Numbered from the stretch's first letter, positions 27,106 through 38,836 are shown. The stretch is 64,000 nucleotides of DNA from Pseudanabaenaceae cyanobacterium SKYG29 (GCA_025055675.1 JANWWT010000007.1:1-64000); one strand, 5' to 3'. Translations and numbers: made by a program. Notes: a model not told the origin generated them from the sequence alone.

Positions 27106-28188
27106 ATGGCAACTTTGGGTGTAGCGGTGGCGGGAACAGGTTTTGGTAAGCAGGTGCATATTCCGGGTCTGCAGCGGTGTGAGGGGCTGGAGGTAGTGGC
27201 TGTCTATGACCGGAATTTGGCTAAAGCCCAAGCAGTGGCGCAGGAATTCCACATTCCCAGGGCTACCGATCGGTTTGCTGACCTCCTGGAACGGGAGGAT
27301 GTACGGGTGGTGAGCATTTCTACGCCACCGTTTTTGCACTTTGAGATGGCACGGGATAGTTTGCAGGCAGGCAAGCACATCATCCTGGAGAAGCCTGTAA
27401 CCATGAATGCAGGGGAGGCATTGGAACTGTATCATCTGGCGCGCAGTAGGAACTTGGTGGCAGCGGTGGATTTTGAGTTGCGCTACATCCCCCAGTGGAA
27501 GCATTTCCGATCGTTGATCCCTAGGGTTGGCAAAAAGCGCTTGGTGCAGGTGGAGTGGCTGGTGCAGGGGCGGGCAAATCCCCAGCGGGAGTGGAATTGG
27601 TATAGTCGGAAGGAGTTGGGGGGCGGAGCGCTAGGAGCCTTGGGTTCGCACGTGTTTGACTATTTGCGCTGGTTTTTTGGGGGGGTAAGGCAACTCTGTG
27701 CCCATCTCAGTACGGCAATTAAAGCCAGACCCGATCGATCGGGTGTCCTCCAGCCCGTGGATACGGATGATACTTGTCACATCCTGGCAGAATTAGTGGA
27801 TGGTACCCCTGTCAGTATCAGCATCAGTACGGTGACCTATCAGGGGCGGGGACATTGGCTTACGGTTTATGGGGAGGAGGGGACGCTGGTGTTGGGCAGT
27901 TCCAACCTCAAGGATTACGGGCATGGGTTTCAGGTACAGTTTGCCCCAGTGGGTAAGGAGTTGGAATTTGTCGCCACGGCGGAGACCTTCCCCGAAGTAT
28001 TTAGCGATGGGCGTTTAGCTCCCTTCATTGCCCTCTGTCAGGATTTTGTCCGCACAGTTAGAGGGGAAATAACAGAATTACCCACCCTGAAAGACGGGGT
28101 TTACTCTCAACAATTAATGGATTTGTGTCATCAATCCCACCACGATCGGCGTTGGCTCAGTGTGTCGCCTCAACTGCTAGGGGCATAG
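27106..28188 (+). CDS. Gfo/Idh/MocA-family oxidoreductase
   Basis: A 360-residue NAD(P)-dependent oxidoreductase. The Rossmann motif is GVAVAGTGFGKQVHIPG; the conserved ILEKPVTMNAGEALEL (the EKP motif) and the alpha/beta C-terminal domain YSRKELGGGALGALGSHVFDYLRW follow. Substrates in the family are mostly sugars, inositols or bilins; the residues visible do not settle the substrate, and biliverdin reductase is one cyanobacterial option that I cannot confirm. I choose ATG 27106 because the codons before it are not family-like. The 3' end overlaps the CCA-enzyme gene by 19 bases. Confidence 0.85.
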   Translation: MATLGVAVAGTGFGKQVHIPGLQRCEGLEVVAVYDRNLAKAQAVAQEFHIPRATDRFADLLEREDVRVVSISTPPFLHFEMARDSLQAGKHIILEKPVTMNAGEALELYHLARSRNLVAAVDFELRYIPQWKHFRSLIPRVGKKRLVQVEWLVQGRANPQREWNWYSRKELGGGALGALGSHVFDYLRWFFGGVRQLCAHLSTAIKARPDRSGVLQPVDTDDTCHILAELVDGTPVSISISTVTYQGRGHWLTVYGEEGTLVLGSSNLKDYGHGFQVQFAPVGKELEFVATAETFPEVFSDGRLAPFIALCQDFVRTVRGEITELPTLKDGVYSQQLMDLCHQSHHDRRWLSVSPQLLGA

Positions 28189-29432
28189 CTATATTCCCGT
28201 AGCCAACTTTTGACGAGATGTTCTGCTTCTTGATAGGAATGCAACTTGCCATCCAGTTGGAGGGAGCGCAATTCTTTGAGGAATAAACCAATTGTTTTGC
28301 CGCGGGGACACCCCCACTTTTGCAAGTCATGACCATTAACCAGGGGAGGACAATTACGCCAACGGGTGAGGTATTGCCAGATTACTAAGCGATCGGGACT
28401 CAATACACCCGCCAGAACGAGCGTAGGCAGTTCGTAATTTTCCAAGGTATTGACGATACGACTGGTAGAGGCATGTGTCAGAGCAGGCAATTGGTGCAGG
28501 AGTTTGGGCAGTGGGGTTAAATGTTTAACTGCCTCGCCCCTAATTAATTCCACCTTGATTCCCGCTTCTAGGGATAGATTACTTGCCAATAACTCTAGGG
28601 CTAACTCCTGCCGATCGTAGTGGGGTAAAAAGTAGCTGTGCCAACGCTGGAGCCGCCGCAATAACAGACCCAAGTTAGCAGGCAATCGTAACTGGTGGTG
28701 GATACAACTGAGGGCATGGAAACTCTCTAGTTTTTCTAGCATGATTACCGATCGGTGGGGGAAAAAATCTGGGGCTAGGATATACAATAGTTCCGCCCGA
28801 AAGCGACTGCCACCCACATCTCTATGGATATTACTGGCAATAGTAGATTGAATTTCTTGGACAGTCTCTGTTGCTAGGGCAAAATCCAACTTAACCGCAA
28901 ATCTAATCGCCCGAAAAATGCGTCGGGGGTCTTCCACAAATGTTCCAGATTTAATCGGTCTAATTAGTCTTCTCTCTAGGTCAGCCAAACCATGGAAATG
29001 ATCAATAATTGCCCCCTCTTCTACTACAAAATCAGGCCTAATAGCAATAGCAAGGGCATTGACTGTGAAATCACGGCGTGCTAAATCTTCCCCAAAACTA
29101 CAAGCCGTCACCTGGGGGTTAGCACCTGGGTAGGGATAGGCCTCACGGCGGGCACTGGCAATGTCTAAAACAAATTCAGGAAAAACCAATTCTGCGGTTA
29201 AAAACTTAGGAAATGTCTGTAACTTAGTGTGGGGATACAAGCGGTGTAGCGCCTTAGCAACGGCAATACAATCTCCCTCAATCATTAAATCAATATCCTT
29301 GGGGAAGGGTGGTTTGCCTAACAAATAATCCCGCACAATTCCCCCCACCGCATACAAACGATCGGGGGCTAAATTACTTAATTGCCTGATTACTTCCTGC
29401 TGCTGCAGACTAAAAAAATCGCGAAATTTCAC
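28170..29432 (-). CDS. CCA tRNA nucleotidyltransferase / poly(A) polymerase family
   Basis: A 420-residue class II nucleotidyltransferase. The head domain has YAVGGIVRDYLLG and the metal-binding DIDLMIEGD, then DLARRDFTVNALAIAI, and RRIFRAIRFAVKL near residues 170-180. No HD phosphohydrolase domain is seen. In cyanobacteria CCA addition can be split into separate CC- and A-adding enzymes, so this may add CCA or only part of it. It overlaps the preceding ABC gene (start 29432 against stop 29429) by four bases. Confidence 0.88.
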   Translation of the reverse strand: MKFRDFFSLQQQEVIRQLSNLAPDRLYAVGGIVRDYLLGKPPFPKDIDLMIEGDCIAVAKALHRLYPHTKLQTFPKFLTAELVFPEFVLDIASARREAYPYPGANPQVTACSFGEDLARRDFTVNALAIAIRPDFVVEEGAIIDHFHGLADLERRLIRPIKSGTFVEDPRRIFRAIRFAVKLDFALATETVQEIQSTIASNIHRDVGGSRFRAELLYILAPDFFPHRSVIMLEKLESFHALSCIHHQLRLPANLGLLLRRLQRWHSYFLPHYDRQELALELLASNLSLEAGIKVELIRGEAVKHLTPLPKLLHQLPALTHASTSRIVNTLENYELPTLVLAGVLSPDRLVIWQYLTRWRNCPPLVNGHDLQKWGCPRGKTIGLFLKELRSLQLDGKLHSYQEAEHLVKSWLREYSYAPSS

Positions 29433-30184
29433 AACACTGAACCCAAGTCCAAGGGATGCAAACGATCGTTAATTACTTTACCATCTTGAAACCAAATAAT
29501 CCGATCGGCTTGCTTAGCTACTTCTGGCTCATGGGTGACTAAAACTATGGTCATACCCTGTTTATTTAACTCTTCAAAGATACGTAAAATTTCTGCTGTG
29601 GTGCGGGTATCCAGTGCTCCCGTCGGTTCATCCGCTAGTAGTAACAAGGGGTTATTAACGATCGCTCTTGCGATAGCCACCCGCTGCTGCTGCCCCCCTG
29701 ACAACTGATTGGGACGGTTATACAGGCGATGCCCCAAACCCATCTGCTCTAAAGCGACAATTGCCCGCTCCTGACGCTCCTTTGGTCTCACCCCAGCGTA
29801 AATCATCGGCAACATTACATTTTCCAAGGCTGTTAACTGGGGCAACAGGTGAAACTGCTGGAACACAAAGCCAATCTTGCGATTCCTGACTACTGCCAAT
29901 TCCGCCTCTGATAGCTGGGAGACATCTTCCCCCGCCAAAAAATAGGCACCAGAGGTAGGGCGATCGAGGCAGCCAATGATGTTCATGGCTGTGGACTTGC
30001 CCGACCCCGATGGACCCATAATCGCGCAGTATTCCCCTGGCGCTACAGCAAAGCTCACCCCTGCCAGTGCTGTCACTTGGGCTTCCCCCGTGCCGTAGAC
30101 CTTGGTGACATTGTCCAGTTTCAGTAAAGCCTGAACCCCAGGCGTGGCAACCAAATTAGATAGTGATTCAGGCTTAGTTAACAT
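29429..30184 (-). CDS. MacB/LolD/DevA-type ABC transporter ATP-binding protein
   Basis: A 251-residue ATPase with Walker A GPSGSGKSTAMNIIG, signature LSGGQQQRVAIARAI, Walker B LLLADEPTGALD and the H-loop VTHEPEVA. This group works with FtsX-like permeases in lipoprotein release, macrolide efflux or, in heterocystous cyanobacteria, glycolipid export (DevA). No permease or membrane-fusion gene lies next to it, so its partner is elsewhere. It begins ten bases downstream of the secreted-repeat gene and overlaps the CCA enzyme. Confidence 0.9.
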   Translation of the reverse strand: MLTKPESLSNLVATPGVQALLKLDNVTKVYGTGEAQVTALAGVSFAVAPGEYCAIMGPSGSGKSTAMNIIGCLDRPTSGAYFLAGEDVSQLSEAELAVVRNRKIGFVFQQFHLLPQLTALENVMLPMIYAGVRPKERQERAIVALEQMGLGHRLYNRPNQLSGGQQQRVAIARAIVNNPLLLLADEPTGALDTRTTAEILRIFEELNKQGMTIVLVTHEPEVAKQADRIIWFQDGKVINDRLHPLDLGSVL

Positions 30185-30193
30185 TAGCGACTC

Positions 30194-30874
30194 CTAATTC
30201 GACAGTTGACCAGGGGGTTGACCTAGCGTACCTACACCGCCAGGACGACCCTCAAATTTACCAAAGCGGTCCCAGTGTTCACGCCCGCTGCGGTATTGTC
30301 CCATCCTGACACCCCTGGCGACATCTGGATTACGGGAGAGATAGTACTCTTCATCAAAGCTAGGCGCTCGTCCTTCTCTCCTGCCATGTTCATTGTAGTG
30401 AGCAAAACCGTTGGGATAGGCTCTATTTCTCACTGCTTCTGCCACATCGGGGTTGTTCTCCAGGTAAAACTTCTCATCAAACACATTGGCTGCAGGAAGC
30501 TGGGGTTGTGGTTGCAAGGAAGATATGGAGGTACCACTTTGCCAAACATTGTTACCCCGCAGGAGATTTTCTGCTAGGATGCGAGCACGCATGCGAGAAG
30601 GACCAGCTACTGTTACAAACACCACCCGATCGTTGGCATTGCAGAGAATTTGGGCACTATAGTTGTTAGCCCTACCATTGGTGGCATTGCCATCAGTCCA
30701 AGTCAGATTCCAGCGTTGTGCTTGTAGAGATATGTTGGCCTGGCGGATACATTCACTCTGAGAGAGATTGAGGGGGCTACTTACTGTCCAAATTTCCGGT
30801 GCCGGTTGCGCCAAGGTGACGGTAGGAGCAAGCAATGCCCCGACAACAGACAGAACTAAACTCGATCGGTACAT
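30194..30874 (-). CDS. Exported protein with two NPDV-type repeats
   Basis: A 226-residue protein with a cleavable signal (cleavage near TLAQ at residue 22). A beta-rich middle domain has two cysteines at 42 and 78. Two copies of a 40-residue repeat follow: FDEKFYLENNPDVAEAV with GFAHYNEHGRREGR (132-169), and FDEEYYLSRNPDVARGV with REHWDRFGKFEGR (173-210). The tail is glycine- and proline-rich. I know this NPDV/HYxxxGxxEGR pattern from bacterial surface proteins, without a settled role. It is ten bases from the ABC ATPase gene; a link between export and this protein is possible but unsupported. Confidence 0.7.
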   Translation of the reverse strand: MYRSSLVLSVVGALLAPTVTLAQPAPEIWTVSSPLNLSQSECIRQANISLQAQRWNLTWTDGNATNGRANNYSAQILCNANDRVVFVTVAGPSRMRARILAENLLRGNNVWQSGTSISSLQPQPQLPAANVFDEKFYLENNPDVAEAVRNRAYPNGFAHYNEHGRREGRAPSFDEEYYLSRNPDVARGVRMGQYRSGREHWDRFGKFEGRPGGVGTLGQPPGQLSN

Positions 30875-30982
30875 GGCTAACTAGCAACGCTGCCTAATGT
30901 GAGTAGATTAGGGAGACTACGAGTAAGTTCCCGTAGGCATCAGTAGTATTCCTGTTGCCTGGAAATGTGGCAGACTATAGGT

Positions 30983-31504
30983 ATGGAAGATTGGTTGGTG
31001 GTAGGGAAAATAGTAGCTACCCAGGGGTTGAGAGGGGAAGTACGTATCCTTTCCTATTCTGACTTTCCCGAACGTTTTCAAGTACCCGGTCAACGCTGGA
31101 TTAGGGCTACTCCTCACCACTCCCCCCAACCGATCGATTTAGTAAGTGGCTATCCCCATGCGGGCAAGCGTAACATTTACATTGTCACCCTAGCAGGGAT
31201 TACTACCTGTGAACAGGCGGAAAAGCTACGCAACTATGAATTTCTAGTACCAGCTACCGATCGTCCCCACCTAGAACCAGATGAATTTTATGTGGCAGAT
31301 TTAATTGACTGTGGGGTGTGGGAGTATGGTAAGGACAAATTGATTGGCACAGTAATTTCTGTGGTTCCCGCAGGGAATGATTTGTTAGAAGTTGAGACGG
31401 AGACGGGCACCTATTTAGTACCCTTTGTGATGGATTTAGTCCCTATTGTTGATCTCCCTAACCGCCGCATTGAAATCAAGGTCATCCCTGGTTTGTTGGG
31501 ATAA
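30983..31504 (+). CDS. rimM: 16S rRNA maturation factor RimM
   Basis: A 173-residue protein. The N-terminal beta-barrel begins WLVVGKIVATQGLRGEVRI, and the PRC-barrel half includes FYVADLIDCGVWEY and LVPFVMDLVPIVDLPNRRIEI. RimM helps 30S head assembly with S19. ATG 30983 is chosen on similarity; ATG 30965, six codons upstream, is possible. The stop shares one base with the next gene (TAATG), so translation is probably coupled. Confidence 0.93.
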   Translation: MEDWLVVGKIVATQGLRGEVRILSYSDFPERFQVPGQRWIRATPHHSPQPIDLVSGYPHAGKRNIYIVTLAGITTCEQAEKLRNYEFLVPATDRPHLEPDEFYVADLIDCGVWEYGKDKLIGTVISVVPAGNDLLEVETETGTYLVPFVMDLVPIVDLPNRRIEIKVIPGLLG

Positions 31505-32625
31505 TGGACGACCTCAAAGTGGCGATCGTGCATGAATGGCTAGTGGATTACGGGGGGTCAGAGCGCGTCCTGGAACAGATGTTGCAGGTATTTCCCCAAG
31601 CAGAAATTTTTTGTGTTGTTGATTTTTTACCTGACCAATATCGCCATATTATTCAACACAAGCCAACCCGCCCTTCCTTTATTCAACATCTCCCACTAGC
31701 ACGGCAATATTTTCGGTCATATCTGCCCTTGATGCCCCTAGCGATCGAGCAGCTGGATTTACGGGGTTTCGACCTAGTTATTTCCAGTTCCCACGCGGTG
31801 GCTAAAGGGGTAATTACTGCTCCCGATCAACTCCATGTCGCCTATGTTCACTCCCCCATGCGCTACATTTGGGATTTGCAATCAGATTATTTTGCTGATA
31901 GTTGGCGGTCACCCCTCGTTCATTTGCTTTGCCATTACTTACGCCTGTGGGATGTGAGTTCTACTACTAGAGTTGACAAATTTATTGCCAATTCCCACTT
32001 CATCCGTCGGCGTATCCATAAGTACTACCGTCGTACCGCTAAGGTTATCTATCCCCCCGTAGCTGTTGATAACTTCCCCTGCAAAACCTCTCCCCCCCAA
32101 GACTTCTATCTATACGTCGGTCGACTAGTGCCCTACAAACGCGTTGATCTAATTGTCGAAGTTTTCAAGACAATGCCCGATCGGTCTTTAGTTATCATTG
32201 GTGATGGCACAGAAAGAAAAAAAATCCTATCTCAGCTCACACCGAATATCACTTACTTGGGTTACCAGCCTCAAAACGTAGTCAAAGAATATATGCAAAA
32301 GGCTAGAGCTTTTCTCTTTGCCGGTGTGGAAGATTTTGGTATCACTCCCCTAGAAGCTCTCAGTTGTGGGACACCCGTAATTGCCCTTGCCCAGGGGGGA
32401 CTCCGAGAAACCATCACCCCAGAGGTCGGCGTATTATTTCCCCACCAAACGATCGAGAGTCTCTGTCAAGCTATCCAAGACTTTGAGCAAAAGGAGTTTG
32501 ACCCCCAGACTTGCCACAACTACGCCCAAAAATTTAACCCCCAGCGGTTTCGCCTACAGTTGCAAAAGACGATCGAGCAATGGTTATACCTCTCAAGGAA
32601 TATTAAGGAATGTTACTTTGTCTGA
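31504..32625 (+). CDS. Glycosyltransferase, GT4 family
   Basis: A 373-residue GT-B-fold enzyme. The N-terminal VAIVHEWLVDYGGSERVLEQM and the C-terminal donor-binding YVGRLVPYKRVDLIVEVF, GDGTERKK and GVEDFGITPLEALSCGTPVIA are typical retaining GT4 features (the EDFGITPLEA motif carries the catalytic glutamates). The acceptor is unknown; surface polysaccharide synthesis is a reasonable guess. It starts within the stop of rimM. Confidence 0.88.
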   Translation: MDDLKVAIVHEWLVDYGGSERVLEQMLQVFPQAEIFCVVDFLPDQYRHIIQHKPTRPSFIQHLPLARQYFRSYLPLMPLAIEQLDLRGFDLVISSSHAVAKGVITAPDQLHVAYVHSPMRYIWDLQSDYFADSWRSPLVHLLCHYLRLWDVSSTTRVDKFIANSHFIRRRIHKYYRRTAKVIYPPVAVDNFPCKTSPPQDFYLYVGRLVPYKRVDLIVEVFKTMPDRSLVIIGDGTERKKILSQLTPNITYLGYQPQNVVKEYMQKARAFLFAGVEDFGITPLEALSCGTPVIALAQGGLRETITPEVGVLFPHQTIESLCQAIQDFEQKEFDPQTCHNYAQKFNPQRFRLQLQKTIEQWLYLSRNIKECYFV

Positions 32626-32666
32626 CAGAAGTGAGACAGGGGCTATGGGCTTGGGTTAAAGTTTAG

Positions 32667-33278
<612 letters not shown>

Positions 33279-33310
33279 TTTGTTGTCCACCCTTAATAAT
33301 ACGGAGATAA

Positions 33311-33808
<498 letters not shown>

Positions 33809-33837
33809 TTTCTAGTTAAGGACTTGTTGAATGAACG

Positions 33838-33866
33838 ATCGGGGTAAATTCTGCCCCGATTTTATT
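33838..33866 (+). terminator. Rho-independent terminator after cpeBA
   Basis: ATCGGGG 33838-33844 pairs perfectly with CCCCGAT 33854-33860, with a nine-base loop, followed by TTTATT. It is 30 bases after the cpeA stop and precedes the flavodiiron gene by about 170 bases, so that gene likely has its own promoter. Confidence 0.8.
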
Positions 33867-34032
33867 ATGGTCATTCTTTAACTGAGAACTGTGTCAACAA
33901 TCGCTCCCTATTGCCCATGGTGCTGAAAAATCTGCCTGTCCCCTAGGAAACTAATGCCAGTAATTTGAATTCCTAATCCCATTTCATAGATGGGTGGGCT
34001 TACAATAAAGCTGTCAGAATGGGCAGACAGCA

Positions 34033-35760
34033 ATGACAACAAAGCCAAGGGATATCCAAGTAGCACCGATCGGCACAGATACTCTCATTGTCAGAGGTAG
34101 GAGTTGGAAGCGCCTGCGATTTGAAATTGAATATGCTAGGGAGCGGGGCACCACAGCCAATAGTTATTTGATTCAAGCCGATCGGGTAGCTCTATTTGAC
34201 CCCCCAGGGGCAACTTTTACGGAAATATTCTTACCTGAATTACAAGCGCGCCAAGACTTGGCAAAGATAGATTATGTAATTTTGGGTCATGTCAACCCTA
34301 ACCGTGTAGAGACTCTGCATACTCTGTGGCAATTAGCGCCTCAAATTACTTTTATTGGGTCTAATCCCTCAATTAAGGCATTGCAAGAGATTTTGGAACA
34401 GAAATATACAGACACCCTGCAAAAACAAGACCTCAAAACAATTGTTGTCCGTGGGGAAGAAACTCTTGATTTAGGCAGAGGGCATGAGTTAGTGTTTGTT
34501 CCTACCCCTATCCCCCGCTTTCCTACAGCTTTATGTACCTTTGATAGAAAAACTCAGATTCTCTTTACTGATAAGTTGTTTAGTGCCCATGTCTGTACTG
34601 ACCAGATTTTTGATGAAGGCTATTTAACCTACTTACCCGATCGGCGTTATTACTTTGACTGTGTGTTAGCACAACAGAGTCGCCAGTTGTTGACCATTAT
34701 CGATCGTTTGCAACAGTATCCTGCCCAAATGTACGCCCCTGGTCATGGTCCTATTCTCAAGTATGGTTTACATCAGTTAGTGCAGAGTTATCGTGAATGG
34801 CTGCAAAATCAGCAGCAAAAGAATGTCATGGTAGCAATGATCTATGCTTCTGCCTATGGCAATACAGCTACCCTAGCCCATGCCCTGGCGCGGGGGATTG
34901 AAAAAGTGGGCGTGGCGGTGGAACTGATCAACTGTGAGATGGCAGAGCCGCAGGAGATTCGTCAGACGATAGAACGATCGGCGGGGTTTCTGATTGGCTC
35001 TCCCACCCTCGGTGGTCACATTCCGACCCAGGTGCAGACGGCGTTGGGGATTGTCTTGGATTGTGCGCCCAAGAGTTTACCCGCAGGGGTGTTTGGCTCC
35101 TATGGCTGGAGTGGGGAAGCCGTAGAGGTGATTGCCCAAAAGTTAAAAGACGCTGGTTTTACTTTAGCCTTTGAACCAATCAGGGTTAAATTCACGCCTA
35201 CAGCAGCCACTTTACAATTCTGTGAAGAAACAGGTACAGATTTTGCCCAGCAGTTGAAAGAAGTGCGAAGAATTAAAGCCCGATCGGGCTATGCCACAGC
35301 GATCGAGCAGGCAGTCGGGCGGATTGTGGGTTCTCTGTGTGTGGTGACAGTAAAGAAAGATGATGTCACTAGTGCCATGCTAGCTTCTTGGGTATCCCAG
35401 GCTTCCTTCTCCCCCCCTGGGCTGACGGTGGCAGTGGCAAAAGACAGAGCGATCGAGACCTATCTGCAAGAGGGGGACTATTTCGTACTAAACATCCTGG
35501 AACAGGGCAAGAAGACAGAGAGATACTTTATGAAAACCTTTGCACCCGGGGAGGACCGCCTAAGTGCCCTGGCAACTACTGTCTCTCCCCACGGCAACCC
35601 TATTCTGACGGATAGTTTGGCTTACATTGAATGTCAAGTCAGTCAAAGAATGGAATGCGGGGATCACTGGCTGGTCTATGCCACTGCTACCACTGGTAAG
35701 GTGTTACAGGAAAACAGCCTGACGGCTATTCATCATCGCAAATCAGGTCACCATTACTAA
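34033..35760 (+). CDS. Flavodiiron protein with degenerate diiron site (Flv1-like)
   Basis: A 575-residue class C protein: beta-lactamase-like domain (1 to about 260), flavodoxin domain (about 266-400, with [16 protein letters not shown]) and a C-terminal flavin reductase domain (about 430-575). Of the usual HxExDH ligands only H86 remains (H-V-N-P-N-R); the later His is R162, the Asp is K181, and H238 of APGHGPIL is retained. Substitution of the ligands is known for cyanobacterial Flv1 and Flv4, which pair with canonical Flv3 or Flv2. Lack of an flv2 neighbour favours Flv1, an electron outlet from photosystem I to oxygen. The partner is outside the window. Confidence 0.85.
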   Translation: MTTKPRDIQVAPIGTDTLIVRGRSWKRLRFEIEYARERGTTANSYLIQADRVALFDPPGATFTEIFLPELQARQDLAKIDYVILGHVNPNRVETLHTLWQLAPQITFIGSNPSIKALQEILEQKYTDTLQKQDLKTIVVRGEETLDLGRGHELVFVPTPIPRFPTALCTFDRKTQILFTDKLFSAHVCTDQIFDEGYLTYLPDRRYYFDCVLAQQSRQLLTIIDRLQQYPAQMYAPGHGPILKYGLHQLVQSYREWLQNQQQKNVMVAMIYASAYGNTATLAHALARGIEKVGVAVELINCEMAEPQEIRQTIERSAGFLIGSPTLGGHIPTQVQTALGIVLDCAPKSLPAGVFGSYGWSGEAVEVIAQKLKDAGFTLAFEPIRVKFTPTAATLQFCEETGTDFAQQLKEVRRIKARSGYATAIEQAVGRIVGSLCVVTVKKDDVTSAMLASWVSQASFSPPGLTVAVAKDRAIETYLQEGDYFVLNILEQGKKTERYFMKTFAPGEDRLSALATTVSPHGNPILTDSLAYIECQVSQRMECGDHWLVYATATTGKVLQENSLTAIHHRKSGHHY

Positions 35761-35810
35761 ATATGCTGTGTTTCTGCGGTATAATATCGCTCCACCCGAT
35801 GTTATATATC

Positions 35811-36914
35811 ATGGGCAATTCCTTTGGTCACCTGTTTCGCATTACTACCTTTGGTGAGTCCCACGGTGGGGCTATTGGCGTAGTTATTGATGGCTGTCCG
35901 CCCAGAATCGCCATCGATAGTAGTGAAATTCAGCGGGAACTCGATCGCCGTCGCCCAGGGCAGAGCAAAATTACTACTCCCCGCCAAGAGGAAGACCAGT
36001 GTGAGATTCTATCGGGGGTATTTGAGGGGAAAACCCTGGGTACTCCTATTATGATTCTGGTGAAAAACCGCGATGCCCGCAGTCAGGACTATGAGGAAAT
36101 GGCAACTAAATTCCGTCCTTCCCACGCCGATGCTACTTACCAGGCAAAATATGGTATTCGTAACTGGCAAGGGGGGGGTAGAGCTAGCGCTAGGGAAACG
36201 ATCGGCAGGGTGGCAGCGGGAGCAATTGCCAAAAAAATTCTCCGTCAATATGCCAATACAGAAATTCTTGCCTATGTTACCCGTATCAAGGACATCAGCG
36301 CCCAAATTGATCCTCGTACGGTCACGTTTGAGCAAATCGAAGGCAATATTGTCCGTTGTCCTGACCCAAAGGTAGCTGAGCAGATGATCAGAGCGATCGA
36401 GGCAGTGCGCAATGAGGGGAATTCTGTGGGGGGGGTAATCGAGTGTGTTGCCCGTAATGTACCGCCAGGCTTGGGGGAGCCTGTCTTTGACAAATTGGAA
36501 GCCGATCTAGCTAAAGCTATTCTCTCTCTCCCTGCCACCAAGGGTTTTGAGATTGGTTCTGGCTTTGCTGGCACCTACTTGACGGGCAGAGAACACAACG
36601 ACGAATTTTACATGGAAGGCAACAGATTGCGGACAGTGACCAACCGATCGGGGGGTATTCAGGGGGGCATCAGCAACGGGGAAGACATTATCCTGCGAGC
36701 AGCCTTCAAGCCTACCGCTACAATTTTACAAGAACAGCAGACCGTCTCGGTGACTGGGGAAGCCACTACCTTAAAAGCAAAAGGCAGGCATGACCCCTGC
36801 GTTCTCCCTCGTGCTGTGCCCATGGTAGAGGCAATGGTAGCCCTAGTTCTCTGTGACCACCTCCTCCGCCAATGGGCAATTACACCCCCAGCTGCTCCAA
36901 TTGGTACATACTAG
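35811..36914 (+). CDS. aroC: Chorismate synthase
   Basis: A 367-residue FMN-dependent lyase turning EPSP into chorismate, the last step of the shikimate pathway. The signature [30 protein letters not shown] begins right at the chosen ATG 35811. [20 protein letters not shown] and the C-terminal [22 protein letters not shown] follow. A longer N-terminus from 35763 is possible but does not resemble the family. The 3' end overlaps the convergent ABC exporter gene by 35 bases. Confidence 0.95.
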   Translation: MGNSFGHLFRITTFGESHGGAIGVVIDGCPPRIAIDSSEIQRELDRRRPGQSKITTPRQEEDQCEILSGVFEGKTLGTPIMILVKNRDARSQDYEEMATKFRPSHADATYQAKYGIRNWQGGGRASARETIGRVAAGAIAKKILRQYANTEILAYVTRIKDISAQIDPRTVTFEQIEGNIVRCPDPKVAEQMIRAIEAVRNEGNSVGGVIECVARNVPPGLGEPVFDKLEADLAKAILSLPATKGFEIGSGFAGTYLTGREHNDEFYMEGNRLRTVTNRSGGIQGGISNGEDIILRAAFKPTATILQEQQTVSVTGEATTLKAKGRHDPCVLPRAVPMVEAMVALVLCDHLLRQWAITPPAAPIGTY

Positions 36915-38631
36915 CAAAAACTCCCCCCTTTGCCAGTAATTCTGCCTGGGTACCCATTTCCACCAGTTCCCCCCGCCGCATGACCAAAATCCGATCGACC
37001 TGGCGCACAGTCGATAGCCTATGGGCAATGATGATAGCAGTACGGTCTCGCAATAAATCCGCCAGTGCTTGCTGAATTAGGTACTCTGTTCCCACGTCCA
37101 AGTTGGCGGTAGCTTCATCCAGAACCAACACTCTGGGGTGGCGGATAGCAGCTCTAGCAAAGGCAATCAGTTGTTTTTGTCCCACTGATAGATTTGTCCC
37201 CCGTGCCCTAATTTCCGTAAAGTAGCCCTGGGGCAGTGCCTGGATAAATTCATGGACATTCATCCGCTTTGCTGCTGCTTCCACTTCTGCCAAGGAAAAG
37301 TTATCCCCAAGGGTGATATTGGTTACCACATCCCCCGAAAACAAGAAGGGGTCTTGCAAAATTACCCCCACATAGGTGCGCAGTTCCCTCTGGGTCAGCT
37401 GGCGGATGTCCACGCCATCAATCAGTATTCTTCCTGCAGTTGGTTCATAGAGGCGGGAGAGCAGGCGCACGATCGTACTTTTCCCTGACCCTGTTGCACC
37501 CACCAAAGCCACCTTTTCCCCAGGCGCGATTGTAAATGTCACATCCTTGAGGACATATTCCCCCTCCTTGTAGGCAAACCACACGTGGTCAAAACAAATT
37601 TCCCCCCGTCCTGTCCTTGGTAGATGGAGTGGTTGGGCAGGGTCACGAATCTCGATCGGCTGTTGCATGATTAACTGAATCCGCTCGATCGCTGTAAATC
37701 CCGACTGGATGACAGTAAACTTTTCCCCCAATTGACGCAGGGGTTCAAACAACCGCTGGGCAAACAAAATAAACGCCGACAACTCCCCAAACGTCAATCT
37801 ATCCCCTAAAATTTGCTGGCTACCGAACCACAGAACCCCGCCGATGCCAATCAAGGCTACCCACTCCAACGTAGCAGAAACCGCTGATTCATGGAAAATT
37901 GTAGTATTGACCTCTTGATTGTACTTTTGATTGACCTGTTGGTGATAACGACGGTTATAATCCTCTCTACGGAAGAGTTGTACCACATTGATACCGATGA
38001 TATTTTCCTGTAAAATAGAATTTAATTCTGATAAATACTCCCTGACTTTGAAGTTAGCGCGGCGGTATTCCAGTTGGAAATAAATAATCAAACCTGTGAC
38101 AGGGAAAATCAGAGCAATCAAGAACAAAGATAAATCCCAGCGCAGGGAGATCATCACCACAATCGTGACTGCAATACTAGCAATATCGCTAAAAATCCCC
38201 ACCGCTCCCGTAGCAAAGACATCCCCCAATGCCTCCACATCCCCCGTCAGCCGAGTAATCAATTTACCGACAGGCATGCGATCGAAAAAACTGGTAGATA
38301 GGGAAGTAATATGCTGGAAGAGGTCTTGGCGAATGTCTGCTGTAATTTGTTGCCCCACCTTTTGCACGACAAACCCCTGCCAGCCCAAGAACAATAGGCG
38401 TACCACCACAGACAGAAACAGAGCGAAACACACTATCCCTAGCCAGGCTTTATTACCCGACTGTAGGGGACCATCGATTGCCCTTTGCACAATAACAGGC
38501 TGGACTGCACCTGCCACTGCTAGCGGTACTAATAGGAGAATAGATACAGCAAACTGCCCCCGATAGCGATTGCCATAGGGGAGGAGGTAGCGGAATAGTT
38601 GCCAGTCAGTTAATTTGGTTGTCTCTGCCAT
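36880..38631 (-). CDS. ABC exporter, fused permease and ATPase
   Basis: A 583-residue half-transporter. A six-helix exporter domain spans about residues 1-320, then the ATPase: Walker [15 protein letters not shown]-loop [10 protein letters not shown], a signature [14 protein letters not shown] with Val instead of Gly, Walker [13 protein letters not shown], and AHRLST. The LSVGQKQL signature is typical of lipid/multidrug MsbA- or MdlB-like exporters. The substrate is unknown. It is convergent with aroC, and psbI lies upstream in the same direction, 35 bases away. Confidence 0.9.
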   Translation of the reverse strand: MAETTKLTDWQLFRYLLPYGNRYRGQFAVSILLLVPLAVAGAVQPVIVQRAIDGPLQSGNKAWLGIVCFALFLSVVVRLLFLGWQGFVVQKVGQQITADIRQDLFQHITSLSTSFFDRMPVGKLITRLTGDVEALGDVFATGAVGIFSDIASIAVTIVVMISLRWDLSLFLIALIFPVTGLIIYFQLEYRRANFKVREYLSELNSILQENIIGINVVQLFRREDYNRRYHQQVNQKYNQEVNTTIFHESAVSATLEWVALIGIGGVLWFGSQQILGDRLTFGELSAFILFAQRLFEPLRQLGEKFTVIQSGFTAIERIQLIMQQPIEIRDPAQPLHLPRTGRGEICFDHVWFAYKEGEYVLKDVTFTIAPGEKVALVGATGSGKSTIVRLLSRLYEPTAGRILIDGVDIRQLTQRELRTYVGVILQDPFLFSGDVVTNITLGDNFSLAEVEAAAKRMNVHEFIQALPQGYFTEIRARGTNLSVGQKQLIAFARAAIRHPRVLVLDEATANLDVGTEYLIQQALADLLRDRTAIIIAHRLSTVRQVDRILVMRRGELVEMGTQAELLAKGGVFASMYQLEQLGV

Positions 38632-38666
38632 AGCTAGGGGGACAAGCGTTACCCCCCCATGCTAAC

Positions 38667-38783
38667 TTACTCCAGGTCTTTACCGCTGGGGTTACGGGCA
38701 GGGTCACTGTTGAGGAAACCAAACACAAACAGCGAGACAAAGAAGATCACAACCACATAAACGATTATCTTAAGGGTAAGCAT
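38667..38783 (-). CDS. psbI: Photosystem II reaction centre protein PsbI
   Basis: A 38-residue protein from ATG 38783, reading [32 protein letters not shown] and SGKDLE. This is almost the textbook PsbI: one membrane helix near residues 4-24 and the NDPARNPxxKDLE-like tail. PsbI sits next to D1 in photosystem II and helps early assembly. An AGGTTTCC-type leader is upstream. The gene is too short for most open-reading-frame cut-offs. It stands before the ABC exporter on the minus strand. Confidence 0.95.
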   Translation of the reverse strand: MLTLKIIVYVVVIFFVSLFVFGFLNSDPARNPSGKDLE

Positions 38784-38836
38784 GGAAACCTTCTCCAGAT
38801 TAAATATCAAGACTTAGCTCAATCTAGCATAAAATT

